Notes: generated by a model from the letters alone, not told the origin. A stretch of 64,000 bases of DNA from Kribbella sp. VKM Ac-2568 (GCF_004345365.1 NZ_SLVF01000003.1:620001-684000); one strand, 5' to 3'; positions 16,291-24,317 are shown, counted from the stretch's first letter. Numbers and translations are program-made.

Positions 16291-16740
16291 GTGACCGGGA
16301 CCCGATGGCTCGACACCGACGAAGAACGCGCCTGGCGGGCTGTCCGGCGGCTGCTGACCGTCGTTCCGTCCCGTCTCGCGCGGGATCTCAACCAGCTCGG
16401 GCTGTCCACCGCCGACTACGAGGTGCTCAGCACGTTGTCGGAGAAGCCCGGCCGCAGTTGGGGCCTGAAGGACTTCGCGGACAAGATGCAGTGGTCACGC
16501 AGCCGGCTGTCGCACCACGCGGCCCGGATGGAGGCCCGCGGCCTGATCGAGCGCGAGCCGGATCCCGCCGACGCCCGCGGCTCGATCTACCACCTGACCG
16601 ACCACGGCTTCGAAGTACTGGCGGCCGCGGCGCCCGGGCATCTCGACTCGGTCCGGAGCCGCTTCATCGACCACCTCAGCGTGGAGGAACTGGCTCTCCT
16701 TGAGCGCATCTCCACCCGCATCGCGGACCTGCCCGACTGA
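16291..16740 (+). CDS. MarR-family transcriptional regulator
   Basis: 149-aa winged-helix protein: RDLNQLGLSTADYEVLSTLSE, the recognition region DKMQWSRSRLSHHAARMEARGLIER, and the wing DARGSIYHLTDHG. GTG 16291 follows AGGATCGGAG. It reads away from the flavin reductase-GNAT gene, and the only regulatory sequence between them is the pair of palindromes, so autoregulation and repression of the partner are likely. Confidence 0.93.
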   Translation: MTGTRWLDTDEERAWRAVRRLLTVVPSRLARDLNQLGLSTADYEVLSTLSEKPGRSWGLKDFADKMQWSRSRLSHHAARMEARGLIEREPDPADARGSIYHLTDHGFEVLAAAAPGHLDSVRSRFIDHLSVEELALLERISTRIADLPD

Positions 16741-16743
16741 GCG

Positions 16744-17727
16744 TCAGGACTCGTCAGTGCGCTGCAGGGCGTACGGCGTGAGGTGGTGGTAGCCGCGGAC
16801 GGAGACCCGTCGGAGCCTGCGCAGCCGGTACGACGGGTGGCCGTCCAGGGCGGCGGCGAGTTCGCGGTCGATCAGGACGCGGCCGGGCTTGCACTCCGAG
16901 GTCAGGCGCGACGCGAGGTTGACGACCTCGCCGTACACGTCACCGAGGCGGATCAGGATGCTGCCGTAGGAGAGGCCGATCCGCAGCTCGGGCAGGTCGC
17001 CGGCCTCGCGCATCTTGTCCTGCAGGGCCAGTGCGACCGCCGCACCCTGCGCAGGGGTGTCCGTGACGAAGAGGACCTCGTCGCCGATGGACTTGATCAC
17101 CCGGCCGCCGTTCAGCGCGACCACGTCCGCGGCCAGGCCCTCGAAGCGCTCGATCAGCCGGCCCAGCTCGGGCTCGGACAGTCGCCGGGTCAACCGGGTG
17201 AAGCTCACGATGTCCGCGAAGCCGACCACCCGGACGCCGCGGGCGAGCTCGTCCGAGCCGGCCACCGCGCGGCCCGCCGCGGCGGCCAGGTGCCGCCGCC
17301 AGACGTAGGTCTGCAGCCGCTCCATTGCCGGAAGCAACAAAGCCGCGACCTCGATCGCGTCGTCCGCCTTCAGCTTCGAGGCGCCCAGTAGCTCGAGGAA
17401 CATCGCGGACTGCCAGGAGGCCAGCCGGGACTGGGTCTGGCCGAGCTTGCGGGCCAGCGACGACTCGACCGCCGGGTCAATGAAGCCGTCGTCCTCCAGG
17501 GCGGCGACCAGCCGGAGCGCCTCGACATCGCCGTCGGTGAAGGCGACCTCGTCGTCCGGCACGGTCGCGAACCCGAGCGCGCGCCACATCCGCTCGGCGC
17601 GCTCGCTCGATACCCCGGCCCGCTCGGACACCTCGATCCGGGTGAACTTGCGTTCGCCGCCGAGCAGCGCCTGCTCGAAGTCCTTCTGCAGCGCCCCGAG
17701 ATCAGGCTCAGGAGCTGGACTTGTCAC
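16744..17727 (-). CDS. Class III adenylate cyclase with Rv1264-like N-terminal regulatory domain
   Basis: 327 aa. Residues ~1-155 resemble the all-helical pH-sensing regulatory domain of mycobacterial Rv1264. Residues ~165-320 are the catalytic domain with both metal aspartates (D172 in FADIVSFT, D216 in IKSIGDE), the purine-selecting Lys212 and Asp264, and the transition-state pair Asn271 and Arg275 (VNLASRL). All catalytic residues are present, so it should make cAMP. It overlaps by 20 nt the upstream cyclic-nucleotide-binding gene. Confidence 0.92.
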   Translation of the reverse strand: MTSPAPEPDLGALQKDFEQALLGGERKFTRIEVSERAGVSSERAERMWRALGFATVPDDEVAFTDGDVEALRLVAALEDDGFIDPAVESSLARKLGQTQSRLASWQSAMFLELLGASKLKADDAIEVAALLLPAMERLQTYVWRRHLAAAAGRAVAGSDELARGVRVVGFADIVSFTRLTRRLSEPELGRLIERFEGLAADVVALNGGRVIKSIGDEVLFVTDTPAQGAAVALALQDKMREAGDLPELRIGLSYGSILIRLGDVYGEVVNLASRLTSECKPGRVLIDRELAAALDGHPSYRLRRLRRVSVRGYHHLTPYALQRTDES

Positions 17728-18115
17728 CGCGCCGCTCGGCGATGGTCGCGTCGATGGCGTCCCGGAAGTTCGGCAACCGGTTCGTCAGGTCGTCGAACTT
17801 CTCCCGGGTGAAGTGCAGCAGTTGCAGCCGGCTCTTCGCCGTCACGGTTGCCGTCCGCAACCGGTTCTGCCGGACCGCGACCTCGCCGGCGATGTCGCCC
17901 GGGCCGAGCTCGGCGATCTCGTCGCCCTTGACCCGGACCGCCGCAGTACCGCTGAGGATCAGGTACGCGGCATCCGGTGGGGTCTGTTCCAGGATGAGTG
18001 ACCAGCCGGCGGGCACCGAGACCTCCTCACCGGCGCGGAAGATGTCCTTGATCTCCCGTCCGGACAGGTCCGCGAACAGCGGCAGGTCCCGCGGGGACGT
18101 CCTACCCAGTGCCAC
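17708..18115 (-). CDS. Stand-alone cyclic-nucleotide-binding protein
   Basis: 135 aa, essentially one CRP-type cNMP-binding domain: beta-roll, then the phosphate-binding cassette GEVAVRQNRLRTATV with Glu78 and Arg87, which contact the ribose and phosphate. There is no DNA-binding domain or other output domain. It precedes and overlaps the adenylate cyclase gene, so it may buffer cAMP or bind the cyclase and feed back on it. The pairing is seen; the mechanism is inferred. Confidence 0.85.
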   Translation of the reverse strand: MALGRTSPRDLPLFADLSGREIKDIFRAGEEVSVPAGWSLILEQTPPDAAYLILSGTAAVRVKGDEIAELGPGDIAGEVAVRQNRLRTATVTAKSRLQLLHFTREKFDDLTNRLPNFRDAIDATIAERRGDKSSS

Positions 18116-18218
18116 GTCGATCCTCCGAGCCCGCCGGGGGTGACCCAGCGATAGCAGGCCGATGTTTCCAGTCGGTAACTCTAACGGTTGATTCAGTCCA
18201 GGGTCACTGCCGGACCGC

Positions 18219-18266
18219 TTACCCCGCGAGGAACACCGGATCGTCGTACAGGTCGGACCCCTTCAT
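18219..18266 (-). pseudogene. 15-codon stub resembling a class I methyltransferase N-terminus
   Basis: An ATG overlapping the ribE-ribB stop (TGATG) begins MKGSDLYDDPVFLAG and is then closed by TAA. The YDDPxFLAG pattern is common at the start of small SAM-dependent methyltransferases, where a Tyr codon follows; here TAA is one base away from TAC. Nothing downstream continues the protein. It may be a leftover of a once-coupled methyltransferase gene, or coincidence. Confidence 0.25.
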
Positions 18267-19474
18267 CACAGCCACCGGGCCAGGTCGTGCACGTCGATCA
18301 TCGGCAGGTCCCAGCGCAGCGCGAACTGCTCGAGGTCGGCCGCGTCCGCCATCACCCCGTCCGGCCGCATCACCTCGCAGCACACGCCGACAGGCGCCAG
18401 CCCGGCCGCGACACACAGCGCGACGGTCGCCTCCGTGTGGCCGCGCCGCTCGGCCAGCAACCCGGGCCGGGCCGCCAACGGGAACACATGCCCAGGCTTC
18501 AGAAAGTCCTCGGCCTTGGCGTGCGGATCAGCCAGCCGCCGGATCGTCGCCGCCCGATCAGCGGCACTCACCCCGGTGCCCGGCAGCGACGCCAGGTCGA
18601 CCGGGACATGCATCGCGGTGCCCTGCCGGTCCCCTTCCCCGGGCATCCTCGGGATCTCCAGCCGTTCCAGGACCTCGGCAGCGCAGGGAATCGTCGTATG
18701 TCCACAGACCTGCGTGAGCAGGAAGGTCATCGCCTCCGGCCGGAACCGCTCGCCGGCGAAGACCACATCTCCTTCGCCTTCCAGCGTTGGATCCCAGACC
18801 ACCACGCCACCACCGGCAGCCAGTTGCGCGACCACCTTCTGTACTCCGACCGGCCCACTCAGGTGGCCCGCCCAGGGCAGGCGAGCAACCGCTTCGATCA
18901 GCTCGGGTCCGTGTCCTTCGCGGGCCATCCGGGTGAGCAGGTCGCTCTCCAGGTTGACCCGATCACCGGCTCCGAGATTGCCGAGATTCGTCTTGGCCAA
19001 GGTGTTCGGCACCAGGACGACGGAGAACCGGTCCTTCAGCACCTCGGCGACGGTGAGGCTCACTCCGTTCAGCGCGACCGAGGACTTCGCCACCAGCCGG
19101 GCCAGCAACCGGTCGCCGGGCTTGATCCAGACCCGGCGCCCCGCGGGCTCGTCATCGACCCGGAGCACCTTGCCGACGCCGTCGACGTGCCCCTGGACGA
19201 GATGACCGTCGATCCGGTCACCGGCGACCAGGGGCAGCTCGAAGTGGACCGCAGTACCGGCGGTGATCTGGTCGAGAGCGGTCCGGCGGCGGGTCTCATC
19301 GGTGACGGTGACCACCAGTTCGCCCGGGGCTGCCGACTCCATCGTGAGCCGGACGCCGTCCAGGCAGACGGCGCCCCCGGCGGCCAGTGGGAGTTCCGGA
19401 TCGACGCTGATCCGGAGGGAGTCCGCGCGCACCTCGGCGACGGTGGCGGTGGTCTCGATAAGTCCTGTGAACAT
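18266..19474 (-). CDS. Fusion: riboflavin synthase (RibE) + 3,4-dihydroxy-2-butanone-4-phosphate synthase (RibB)
   Basis: 402 aa. Residues 1-~197 are a full riboflavin synthase alpha subunit with two lumazine-binding repeats (MFTGLIETTATV at the start, then HLVQGHVDGVG and KSSVALNGVSLTV). Residues ~205-402 are a DHBP synthase domain keeping GVSAADRAATIRRLADP, KPGHVFPL and RRGHTEATV. The catalytic loop reads DPTLEGEGD where the family normally has a DxxREnEGD-type sequence, so the usual Arg is Leu. Both enzymes serve riboflavin synthesis, but the usual RibB fusion partner is GTP cyclohydrolase II. No other rib gene is nearby. Confidence 0.85.
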   Translation of the reverse strand: MFTGLIETTATVAEVRADSLRISVDPELPLAAGGAVCLDGVRLTMESAAPGELVVTVTDETRRRTALDQITAGTAVHFELPLVAGDRIDGHLVQGHVDGVGKVLRVDDEPAGRRVWIKPGDRLLARLVAKSSVALNGVSLTVAEVLKDRFSVVLVPNTLAKTNLGNLGAGDRVNLESDLLTRMAREGHGPELIEAVARLPWAGHLSGPVGVQKVVAQLAAGGGVVVWDPTLEGEGDVVFAGERFRPEAMTFLLTQVCGHTTIPCAAEVLERLEIPRMPGEGDRQGTAMHVPVDLASLPGTGVSAADRAATIRRLADPHAKAEDFLKPGHVFPLAARPGLLAERRGHTEATVALCVAAGLAPVGVCCEVMRPDGVMADAADLEQFALRWDLPMIDVHDLARWL

Positions 19475-19680
19475 GCGTTCGCTACCTCTGGGTGAGAGAG
19501 ATCATCAACCAGGGACCCGGGCGGATCCGAGCAGGAGCGGGGTATCACCGCATGGCCCCGGTCGTTGCCGGGTCACTCCGTCGACCGGACGGAGCCGGCG
19601 GGCCCGGGATCACTCCCTGCCGCCACACCTTGGAATCGCACCAGCAGCAGTAAAGCACAGCCCCCTGCGCAGGCGACCCG

Positions 19681-19851
19681 ACTGAGGTGCTGGCCGAGAA
19701 GCCCGGTGGCGCGCATCCGGAGTACACGAAGGTCAGTGTGGAGGTCGAAACCGGGCGTGAGTCGCTGATCCAGCTCTACGCGGGCTTCTTCGGGCACGGC
19801 CAGGACGTCTGGTTCCAGCTCGACGACGTGGTGCTCGAGGAGCTCCGGTGA
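19681..19851 (+). pseudogene. C-terminal fragment of a secreted carbohydrate-binding-type protein
   Basis: An open frame with no plausible start encodes TEVLAEKPGGAHPEYTKVSV and continues to QDVWFQLDDVVLEELR before TGA. The tail (FFGHGQDVWFQLDDVVL) looks like the last strands of a carbohydrate-binding or extracellular beta-sandwich domain. A stop lies nine codons upstream of it, so only the 3' end of the gene survives. It is convergent with the B12-binding gene and retains a terminator. Confidence 0.5.
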
Positions 19852-19854
19852 TGC

Positions 19855-19888
19855 GCCGGCCTTCAGACCTCAGTGGACGAAGGCCGGC
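19855..19888. terminator. Terminator hairpin GCCGGCCTTC / GAAGGCCGGC
   Basis: Ten-base perfect arms with a 14-nt loop lie between the fragment stop (19851) and the minus-strand B12-sensor gene, overlapping the last codons of the latter. Probably bidirectional. Confidence 0.7.
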
Positions 19889-20856
19889 CAGGAGTTGTCG
19901 ATGAGCGAGTGGGCCAGCGGATAGTCGCGCAGGCAGGTCCGCAGCAGCCCTCCGAGCGCGGTGACTTTCTCCGGGTCCTCACCTCGCGAGCGGAGGATCT
20001 CGGCGATCCAGGCGGCGGTCTGCGGGACCACTCGCGGATCACCGGTCATCAGTCCGGCCCACACTGCGTGCAGCACTTGCTGGACGGCGTCCTCCGCGAC
20101 CTCGAGCCCCGGATCGACCTGCCAGTCCGCGAGCAGGCTTGCCACCAACTCCCGGTGGGACAACTCGAGCGCGGCCTGCTCGGCAACTGCTGCATCCGGG
20201 AGCGGCGCCACCGCCGGTACTACGGCCGGCAGGGCGCGGGCGGCCTCGACAGCGCTCGGGGCGTCGGGCGCCCAGGCCGCCGCTCCCAGCGCGCGGGCAC
20301 GGAGGTCGTCCGGGCCGAACGCCGCACCACCGACGACGATCGGGATGCCGGCGGTCGTGCTCGCCTCGATGAACCGCCTGGTCGTCGGCAGTGCGCCGAG
20401 CATCGAGCAACTGACCGCGAGGGCATCCGGGCCAAGGTCCTGCAGATACTGGCCAAGGCGGAGCGGTGGCGTGGAAGCACCGAGCAGCGTGGTGTCCCAC
20501 CCGTCTGCTCTGAGCGCGCAGTCGATGATCATCGCGGGCAGGGCGTGCCACTCGCGCTCTGCGCAGGCCACGAGCGCCTTGCCGCGGGTGATCGGGGTCA
20601 GCCGGGCATGCCTGGCAACGGCTTCCGTCGCGGCCGCCGCCACCGCCGTCGCGGCGTGCTCCTCGGCCACCGTCCAGTCGCCACGTTGCCAGCGGGCGCC
20701 CACGTTCCGCTGCGCTGCCGCGATGACGCCGGTCAACACAGTCACCGGGGCGACCCCTGCCACCAGCAGGTCGTCGACGACTCCGATCGCCGCCGAGGTG
20801 TCCACCGCCGCCAAGGCCGCCTCGAAGTCCGCCAGCGACTCGGTCAGTTCTGCCAT
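19870..20856 (-). CDS. Cobalamin-binding sensor protein (B12-binding_2 cap + B12-binding domain)
   Basis: 328 aa. Residues ~10-85 are the helical B12 cap with a Trp56-x9-Glu66-His67 motif, the Wx9EH signature seen in CarH/LitR photoreceptors. Residues ~93-210 are the Rossmann-like B12 domain; the axial-ligand motif reads ExHxxP (His104) instead of ExHxxG. There is no DNA-binding domain; the C-terminal ~110 residues are helical and unassigned. The start overlaps the SpoIIE phosphatase stop by 13 nt, so it is the last gene of a STAS-SpoIIE-B12 operon. A light or cobalamin input to that switch is inferred. Confidence 0.82.
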   Translation of the reverse strand: MAELTESLADFEAALAAVDTSAAIGVVDDLLVAGVAPVTVLTGVIAAAQRNVGARWQRGDWTVAEEHAATAVAAAATEAVARHARLTPITRGKALVACAEREWHALPAMIIDCALRADGWDTTLLGASTPPLRLGQYLQDLGPDALAVSCSMLGALPTTRRFIEASTTAGIPIVVGGAAFGPDDLRARALGAAAWAPDAPSAVEAARALPAVVPAVAPLPDAAVAEQAALELSHRELVASLLADWQVDPGLEVAEDAVQQVLHAVWAGLMTGDPRVVPQTAAWIAEILRSRGEDPEKVTALGGLLRTCLRDYPLAHSLIDNSWPAFVH

Positions 20857-22217
20857 CCGGTCGGGCCTCCGCAGCTGATCGCGAGCAGGGCGATGTCATC
20901 GTGGGACCGGCCGTCGAGGTGCTCGACGACATCCTGCTCGACGGCTCCGCAGATCGCGTCCGCGCCGGCTCCGGCGTACTCCCCCAGCAGGTTCAGCAGG
21001 CGATCCAGGCCGTAGAAACCTTCCTGACCGCGGGCTTCTTCGACTCCATCGGTGAACAGCAGCAGGGCGTCACCCTGTTCCAGCCGAACGGTCGTGGTCG
21101 GGTAGTCGACGTCGGGAAGCACGCCCGCCACCGTTCCCTCGATCTCGAGCTGCTCGGCTCGGCCGTCCGCACGGACTACGACAGGACCGGCGTGGCCCGC
21201 CACGGCGATCTCGACGTCCGCCGACCGGCCACCTGCGGCTGGCCTCAACCGGAGGCAGACGAGGGTGATGAAACGGTCGGAGGTGTCCTCGTGGAAGACC
21301 GTGTTGAAGGCTGACAGCAACGCGCCAGGCCGCCGCTCGAAGTGCGCGGCGGTGCGGAGGCTCTGCCTGGCTCGACCGGTCAGCACCGCGGCGTCGACAC
21401 CCTTGCCGCAGACATCGCCGAGCACGGCCAGCCAGTCGTCCTCGGCGCCGAACATGTCGTAGAAGTCGCCGCCGATGTCCAACTGCTCGATCGCCGGCCG
21501 GTACCGCGCCGCGACGTCCACTCCGGGAACCACCGGCAGCGCGGCCGGTACGAGGCTGGCCTGCAGGGCGGCAGCAACCCGGCTGCGCTGCTCGTACAAG
21601 CGCGCGGAGTCCAGCGCCAGGCTGCCGCGGGAGGCGAGCAACTCGGACAGGGCAACGTCCTCTTGGCTGAAGCCACGACCCTGGCCGCGGACAACCACGA
21701 GAGCGCCCAGGGTGACGCCGCGGGCGGTCAATCCCAACCCGAGGACGTCGACCGGCCGGAGCTGTGCCGCCTGCTCGCGAAGGACTTTGGTCGGCACCAT
21801 GCTGGCCAGGCCGTCGGCCACGGCCGTGTCGGGTGAGACGTGCAGCAACTCGGTGCGGCCGGTGGTCAGGATGCGATCCAGTGCCTGGCCCGCCACGGAC
21901 CGCCGCGAAGCCTTCCCCGTGGCCGACGGGTCGTCCCCGCCGTAGAGCGTCAGCGCACCGGTCCGCGGGTTGGTCAGTACGACCATCGCCCAGTCGGCGA
22001 GCTCCGGCCGGACCGCGGTCAGCAACTGAAGGACACACCGCCGCAGATTCAGCGACCCGGCCATAGCCAGCGAAATCGCCTCGACGATCTCAGCCCGCGG
22101 CGTCCGGGTACCGTCGTCGGCCAGCTCCGAAGACGCCTGCAGGTCCGCGCCGAAACCCGCCCGCAGGTCTCCGGATCTCAACGACTCCGCATCCCACGAG
22201 CCGTCACCGGTCGTCAT
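20844..22217 (-). CDS. GAF-SpoIIE (PP2C-type) serine phosphatase
   Basis: 457 aa. Residues ~25-200 are a GAF-like sensor; ~225-450 are a PP2C/SpoIIE phosphatase with the metal-binding motifs LDIGGDFYDMF, GDVCGKG, LLFTDGVEEA and HDDIALLAI. Such enzymes dephosphorylate STAS anti-anti-sigma factors and release sigma factors. ATG 22217 overlaps the STAS stop by 14 nt; the longer open frame upstream is arginine/serine noise antisense to nothing conserved. It lies between the STAS and B12-sensor genes. Confidence 0.9.
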   Translation of the reverse strand: MTTGDGSWDAESLRSGDLRAGFGADLQASSELADDGTRTPRAEIVEAISLAMAGSLNLRRCVLQLLTAVRPELADWAMVVLTNPRTGALTLYGGDDPSATGKASRRSVAGQALDRILTTGRTELLHVSPDTAVADGLASMVPTKVLREQAAQLRPVDVLGLGLTARGVTLGALVVVRGQGRGFSQEDVALSELLASRGSLALDSARLYEQRSRVAAALQASLVPAALPVVPGVDVAARYRPAIEQLDIGGDFYDMFGAEDDWLAVLGDVCGKGVDAAVLTGRARQSLRTAAHFERRPGALLSAFNTVFHEDTSDRFITLVCLRLRPAAGGRSADVEIAVAGHAGPVVVRADGRAEQLEIEGTVAGVLPDVDYPTTTVRLEQGDALLLFTDGVEEARGQEGFYGLDRLLNLLGEYAGAGADAICGAVEQDVVEHLDGRSHDDIALLAISCGGPTGWQN

Positions 22218-22665
22218 CGGTCCCTGTACTCCGATCTGTCCCGGCGAGGGGTTCGACGGGCGGAGCCGGGGGCGTGGTGGGGAGGGGGCCGTCGGCTGCG
22301 GGAACGAGGAGTTGGGTGGCCAGGTCCTCGGCGAGTGCGTCGAGGGTCGGGTAGAGCGTGAAGACCTTGTGCAGCTTGGTGATGCGGAGGATCTTCTGGA
22401 CACGGTGCTGAGCGCCGACCAGGGCCAGGGAGCCGCCGCGCGAGCTCGACTCCTTGTGGGCGCCGACCAGGACGCCCAGACCGGTCGAGTCCATGAACTC
22501 GACATCGGTCAGGTCGATGACCAGCAGGTGTGGGCCGAGCAGGACCTTGAGCTGATCGGTCAGTTCGGGCGACGTCTCCAGGTCGAGATCGCCGCTGACC
22601 CGGACCACCGGCGCGGGACCGGTGGTGTCGACCGTCAGGCTGAACGGGGCTTCTTCGTCGAGCAC
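22204..22665 (-). CDS. STAS-domain anti-sigma factor antagonist
   Basis: 153 aa. Residues ~8-115 are a STAS domain (VVRVSGDLDLETSPEL, VIDLTDVEFMDSTGLGVLV) with the phosphorylatable Ser60 in DSTGLG. The last ~35 residues are a Pro-rich tail. It is first in the operon with the SpoIIE phosphatase and the B12 sensor. The cognate anti-sigma kinase is not in the window. Confidence 0.9.
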   Translation of the reverse strand: MLDEEAPFSLTVDTTGPAPVVRVSGDLDLETSPELTDQLKVLLGPHLLVIDLTDVEFMDSTGLGVLVGAHKESSSRGGSLALVGAQHRVQKILRITKLHKVFTLYPTLDALAEDLATQLLVPAADGPLPTTPPAPPVEPLAGTDRSTGTDDDR

Positions 22666-22684
22666 GAGCGCGACTCCTTCGCTC

Positions 22685-22701
22685 TGTCACCTCTGGTGAC
22701 A
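22685..22701. promoter_or_regulatory. Inverted repeat TGTCACC-TCT-GGTGACA
   Basis: Seven-base perfect arms, 20 bp upstream of the STAS start codon, where an operator or a translation-controlling hairpin of the operon would sit. No protein can be assigned. Confidence 0.4.
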
Positions 22702-22853
22702 GCTCGCGCAGCGGGGCTGGCGGCTGGGGCGCAGTGGCTATCGCCGCCGGCGGGATTCACCACCGCGGGCTGGTGGGGAACGGCTACTGGCAGAACCGTC
22801 CGGACCGACTGCAAGGAATATCACTCGCGGACGGCACGAGCAACAACCCACCC

Positions 22854-24317
22854 TCAGACCGCGGCCCGACGCTTACGGCGGGTGCTCGATCGTGAGCGGG
22901 GAGTACGCCGGCGTACCGGCCGGCGTGGTCCGACCAAGCGTGGGCCGGCCAGGCGGTCTTCCAGGCGGCGGGCCTCGCGGCGGATCGGCTGGGCCACGTA
23001 CTCGCCGAGGATGACCCCGGAGGCCAGGGCGACCCCGATGGCCACGGCGGTCGCGAGAGTGACGATGCCGATCAGGTTGCCCTGGGTCGTCAACTCGTAC
23101 ATGCCCTTGTAGATGGTCAGTCCGGGCAGCAACGGCACCGTTCCCGAGACCACCACGACCAGCGGCGGGACACCCGAACGACGGCCGAGTGAGTAGCCGC
23201 CGAGACCGACCACGAAGGCGCCGGCCGCGGTCGACCAGGCGGGGCCGAACTCGGCGCGCGTCATCAGCGTGAACGCCAGCGAGCCCAGTGCACCGACGAT
23301 CGCGATCGGCAGCAGAGACCGCAGCGGCGCGTATGACGCGTACGCGAACGCCACTGCCATCAGCGCACCCGAGCCGACCATGATCGGCAGGTTGGCCAGC
23401 TGGATCGTCTGCGCCTCGATCGCCACCGGCAACCCGAGCTTGATCCCGAGGCTGATCCCGAGCGAGACCCCGGCGATGATTCCACCGGTCAGCAACATCG
23501 CTTCCAGGCTTCGCGCGGCCGCGGTCACGTAGTACCCGGTGATGGCGTCCTGGACGGCACCGGTGAGGGCGATCCCGGCCAGCAACATGATGATGCCTGC
23601 GGCAACGACCAGCGAAGGTTTCACCGGCGCGTGCAGCGCATAGAGGATCAGCGCCACCGCGGTCGCGACGAACGCCCCGGCCACCTGCTGGTAGAACGCG
23701 GGCAGCCGCTGGCGGCTGAACCAGCGGTTGCTCAACTCGATCCCCATCGCGGTGACGAAGGCGACGAGCGTGATCAGCCAGCCACCGCCGAGCAGCAGGG
23801 TCGCGCCACCCGCCATCACACCCCAGGCGATCACCGAGCTCCAGCGCGGGAACGGCGGGCCCGCGGACACCAGCCGCGCCAGTTCACGGCTCGCCTCCTC
23901 ACGGGTCATGTCACCACGGGCGAACCGGCGTACCAGCAGGTCGACGGCGGTCAGGCGGGAGAAATCCTGGCCGCGGTAGCGGACGACGCGCACGTGGGTC
24001 TCGGGGGCTACGTCCGGCCCGGCCTGGTAGGAGATCGCGATCGAGGTGAACGTGATGTCCACCTCACAGCCGCGCAACCCGCCGGCCGCGGTGACGGCGA
24101 GGATGGTCGCGGTAGCGTCCGCCGTACCGGCGCCGCTGGACAGCACGACCTCGCCGACCCGGAGGGCCAGATCGAGGGTGCGATACACCTCGACCTGCTC
24201 ATCCCGCGCCTCATCCCGCGCCCCGTCTCGCCCCGCATCCCGCGCCCAGTCTCGCGCCTCGGCCCGTGCGCCGTCCCGCCGCTCGTCCCGCATCTCGTCC
24301 TGCACCCGCTTGTTCAC
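22854..24317 (-). CDS. ThrE-family threonine/serine exporter
   Basis: About 487 aa. The body (~50-460) matches ThrE: an N-terminal conserved domain (TLDLALRVGEVVLSSGAGTADATA) followed by about ten membrane helices and a second half with PLLPGLTIYKGMYEL. The first 35 residues are a low-complexity R/D/A stretch of near-repeats (ARDEARDE type), and the C-terminus is a highly basic R/K tail; both are unusual. GTG 24317 is preceded by GGTGAG; the exact start within the repetitive region is uncertain. It is divergent from the cupin operon. Confidence 0.85.
   Translation of the reverse strand: MNKRVQDEMRDERRDGARAEARDWARDAGRDGARDEARDEQVEVYRTLDLALRVGEVVLSSGAGTADATATILAVTAAGGLRGCEVDITFTSIAISYQAGPDVAPETHVRVVRYRGQDFSRLTAVDLLVRRFARGDMTREEASRELARLVSAGPPFPRWSSVIAWGVMAGGATLLLGGGWLITLVAFVTAMGIELSNRWFSRQRLPAFYQQVAGAFVATAVALILYALHAPVKPSLVVAAGIIMLLAGIALTGAVQDAITGYYVTAAARSLEAMLLTGGIIAGVSLGISLGIKLGLPVAIEAQTIQLANLPIMVGSGALMAVAFAYASYAPLRSLLPIAIVGALGSLAFTLMTRAEFGPAWSTAAGAFVVGLGGYSLGRRSGVPPLVVVVSGTVPLLPGLTIYKGMYELTTQGNLIGIVTLATAVAIGVALASGVILGEYVAQPIRREARRLEDRLAGPRLVGPRRPVRRRTPRSRSSTRRKRRAAV

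Noticed and set aside
19475..19680. FMN riboswitch upstream of the RibE-RibB gene
   Set aside because: The leader has GGTGCGATTCC- and TGATACCCCG-like pieces reminiscent of an RFN element, but the conserved CCGACRGT and AGTCCGGATG blocks are absent. A covariance search would decide; I do not call it.
20844..22505. Longer 553-aa version of the SpoIIE phosphatase
   Set aside because: The extra 96 residues are S/R/P-rich translation of the STAS gene in another frame; ATG 22217 begins the plausible protein.
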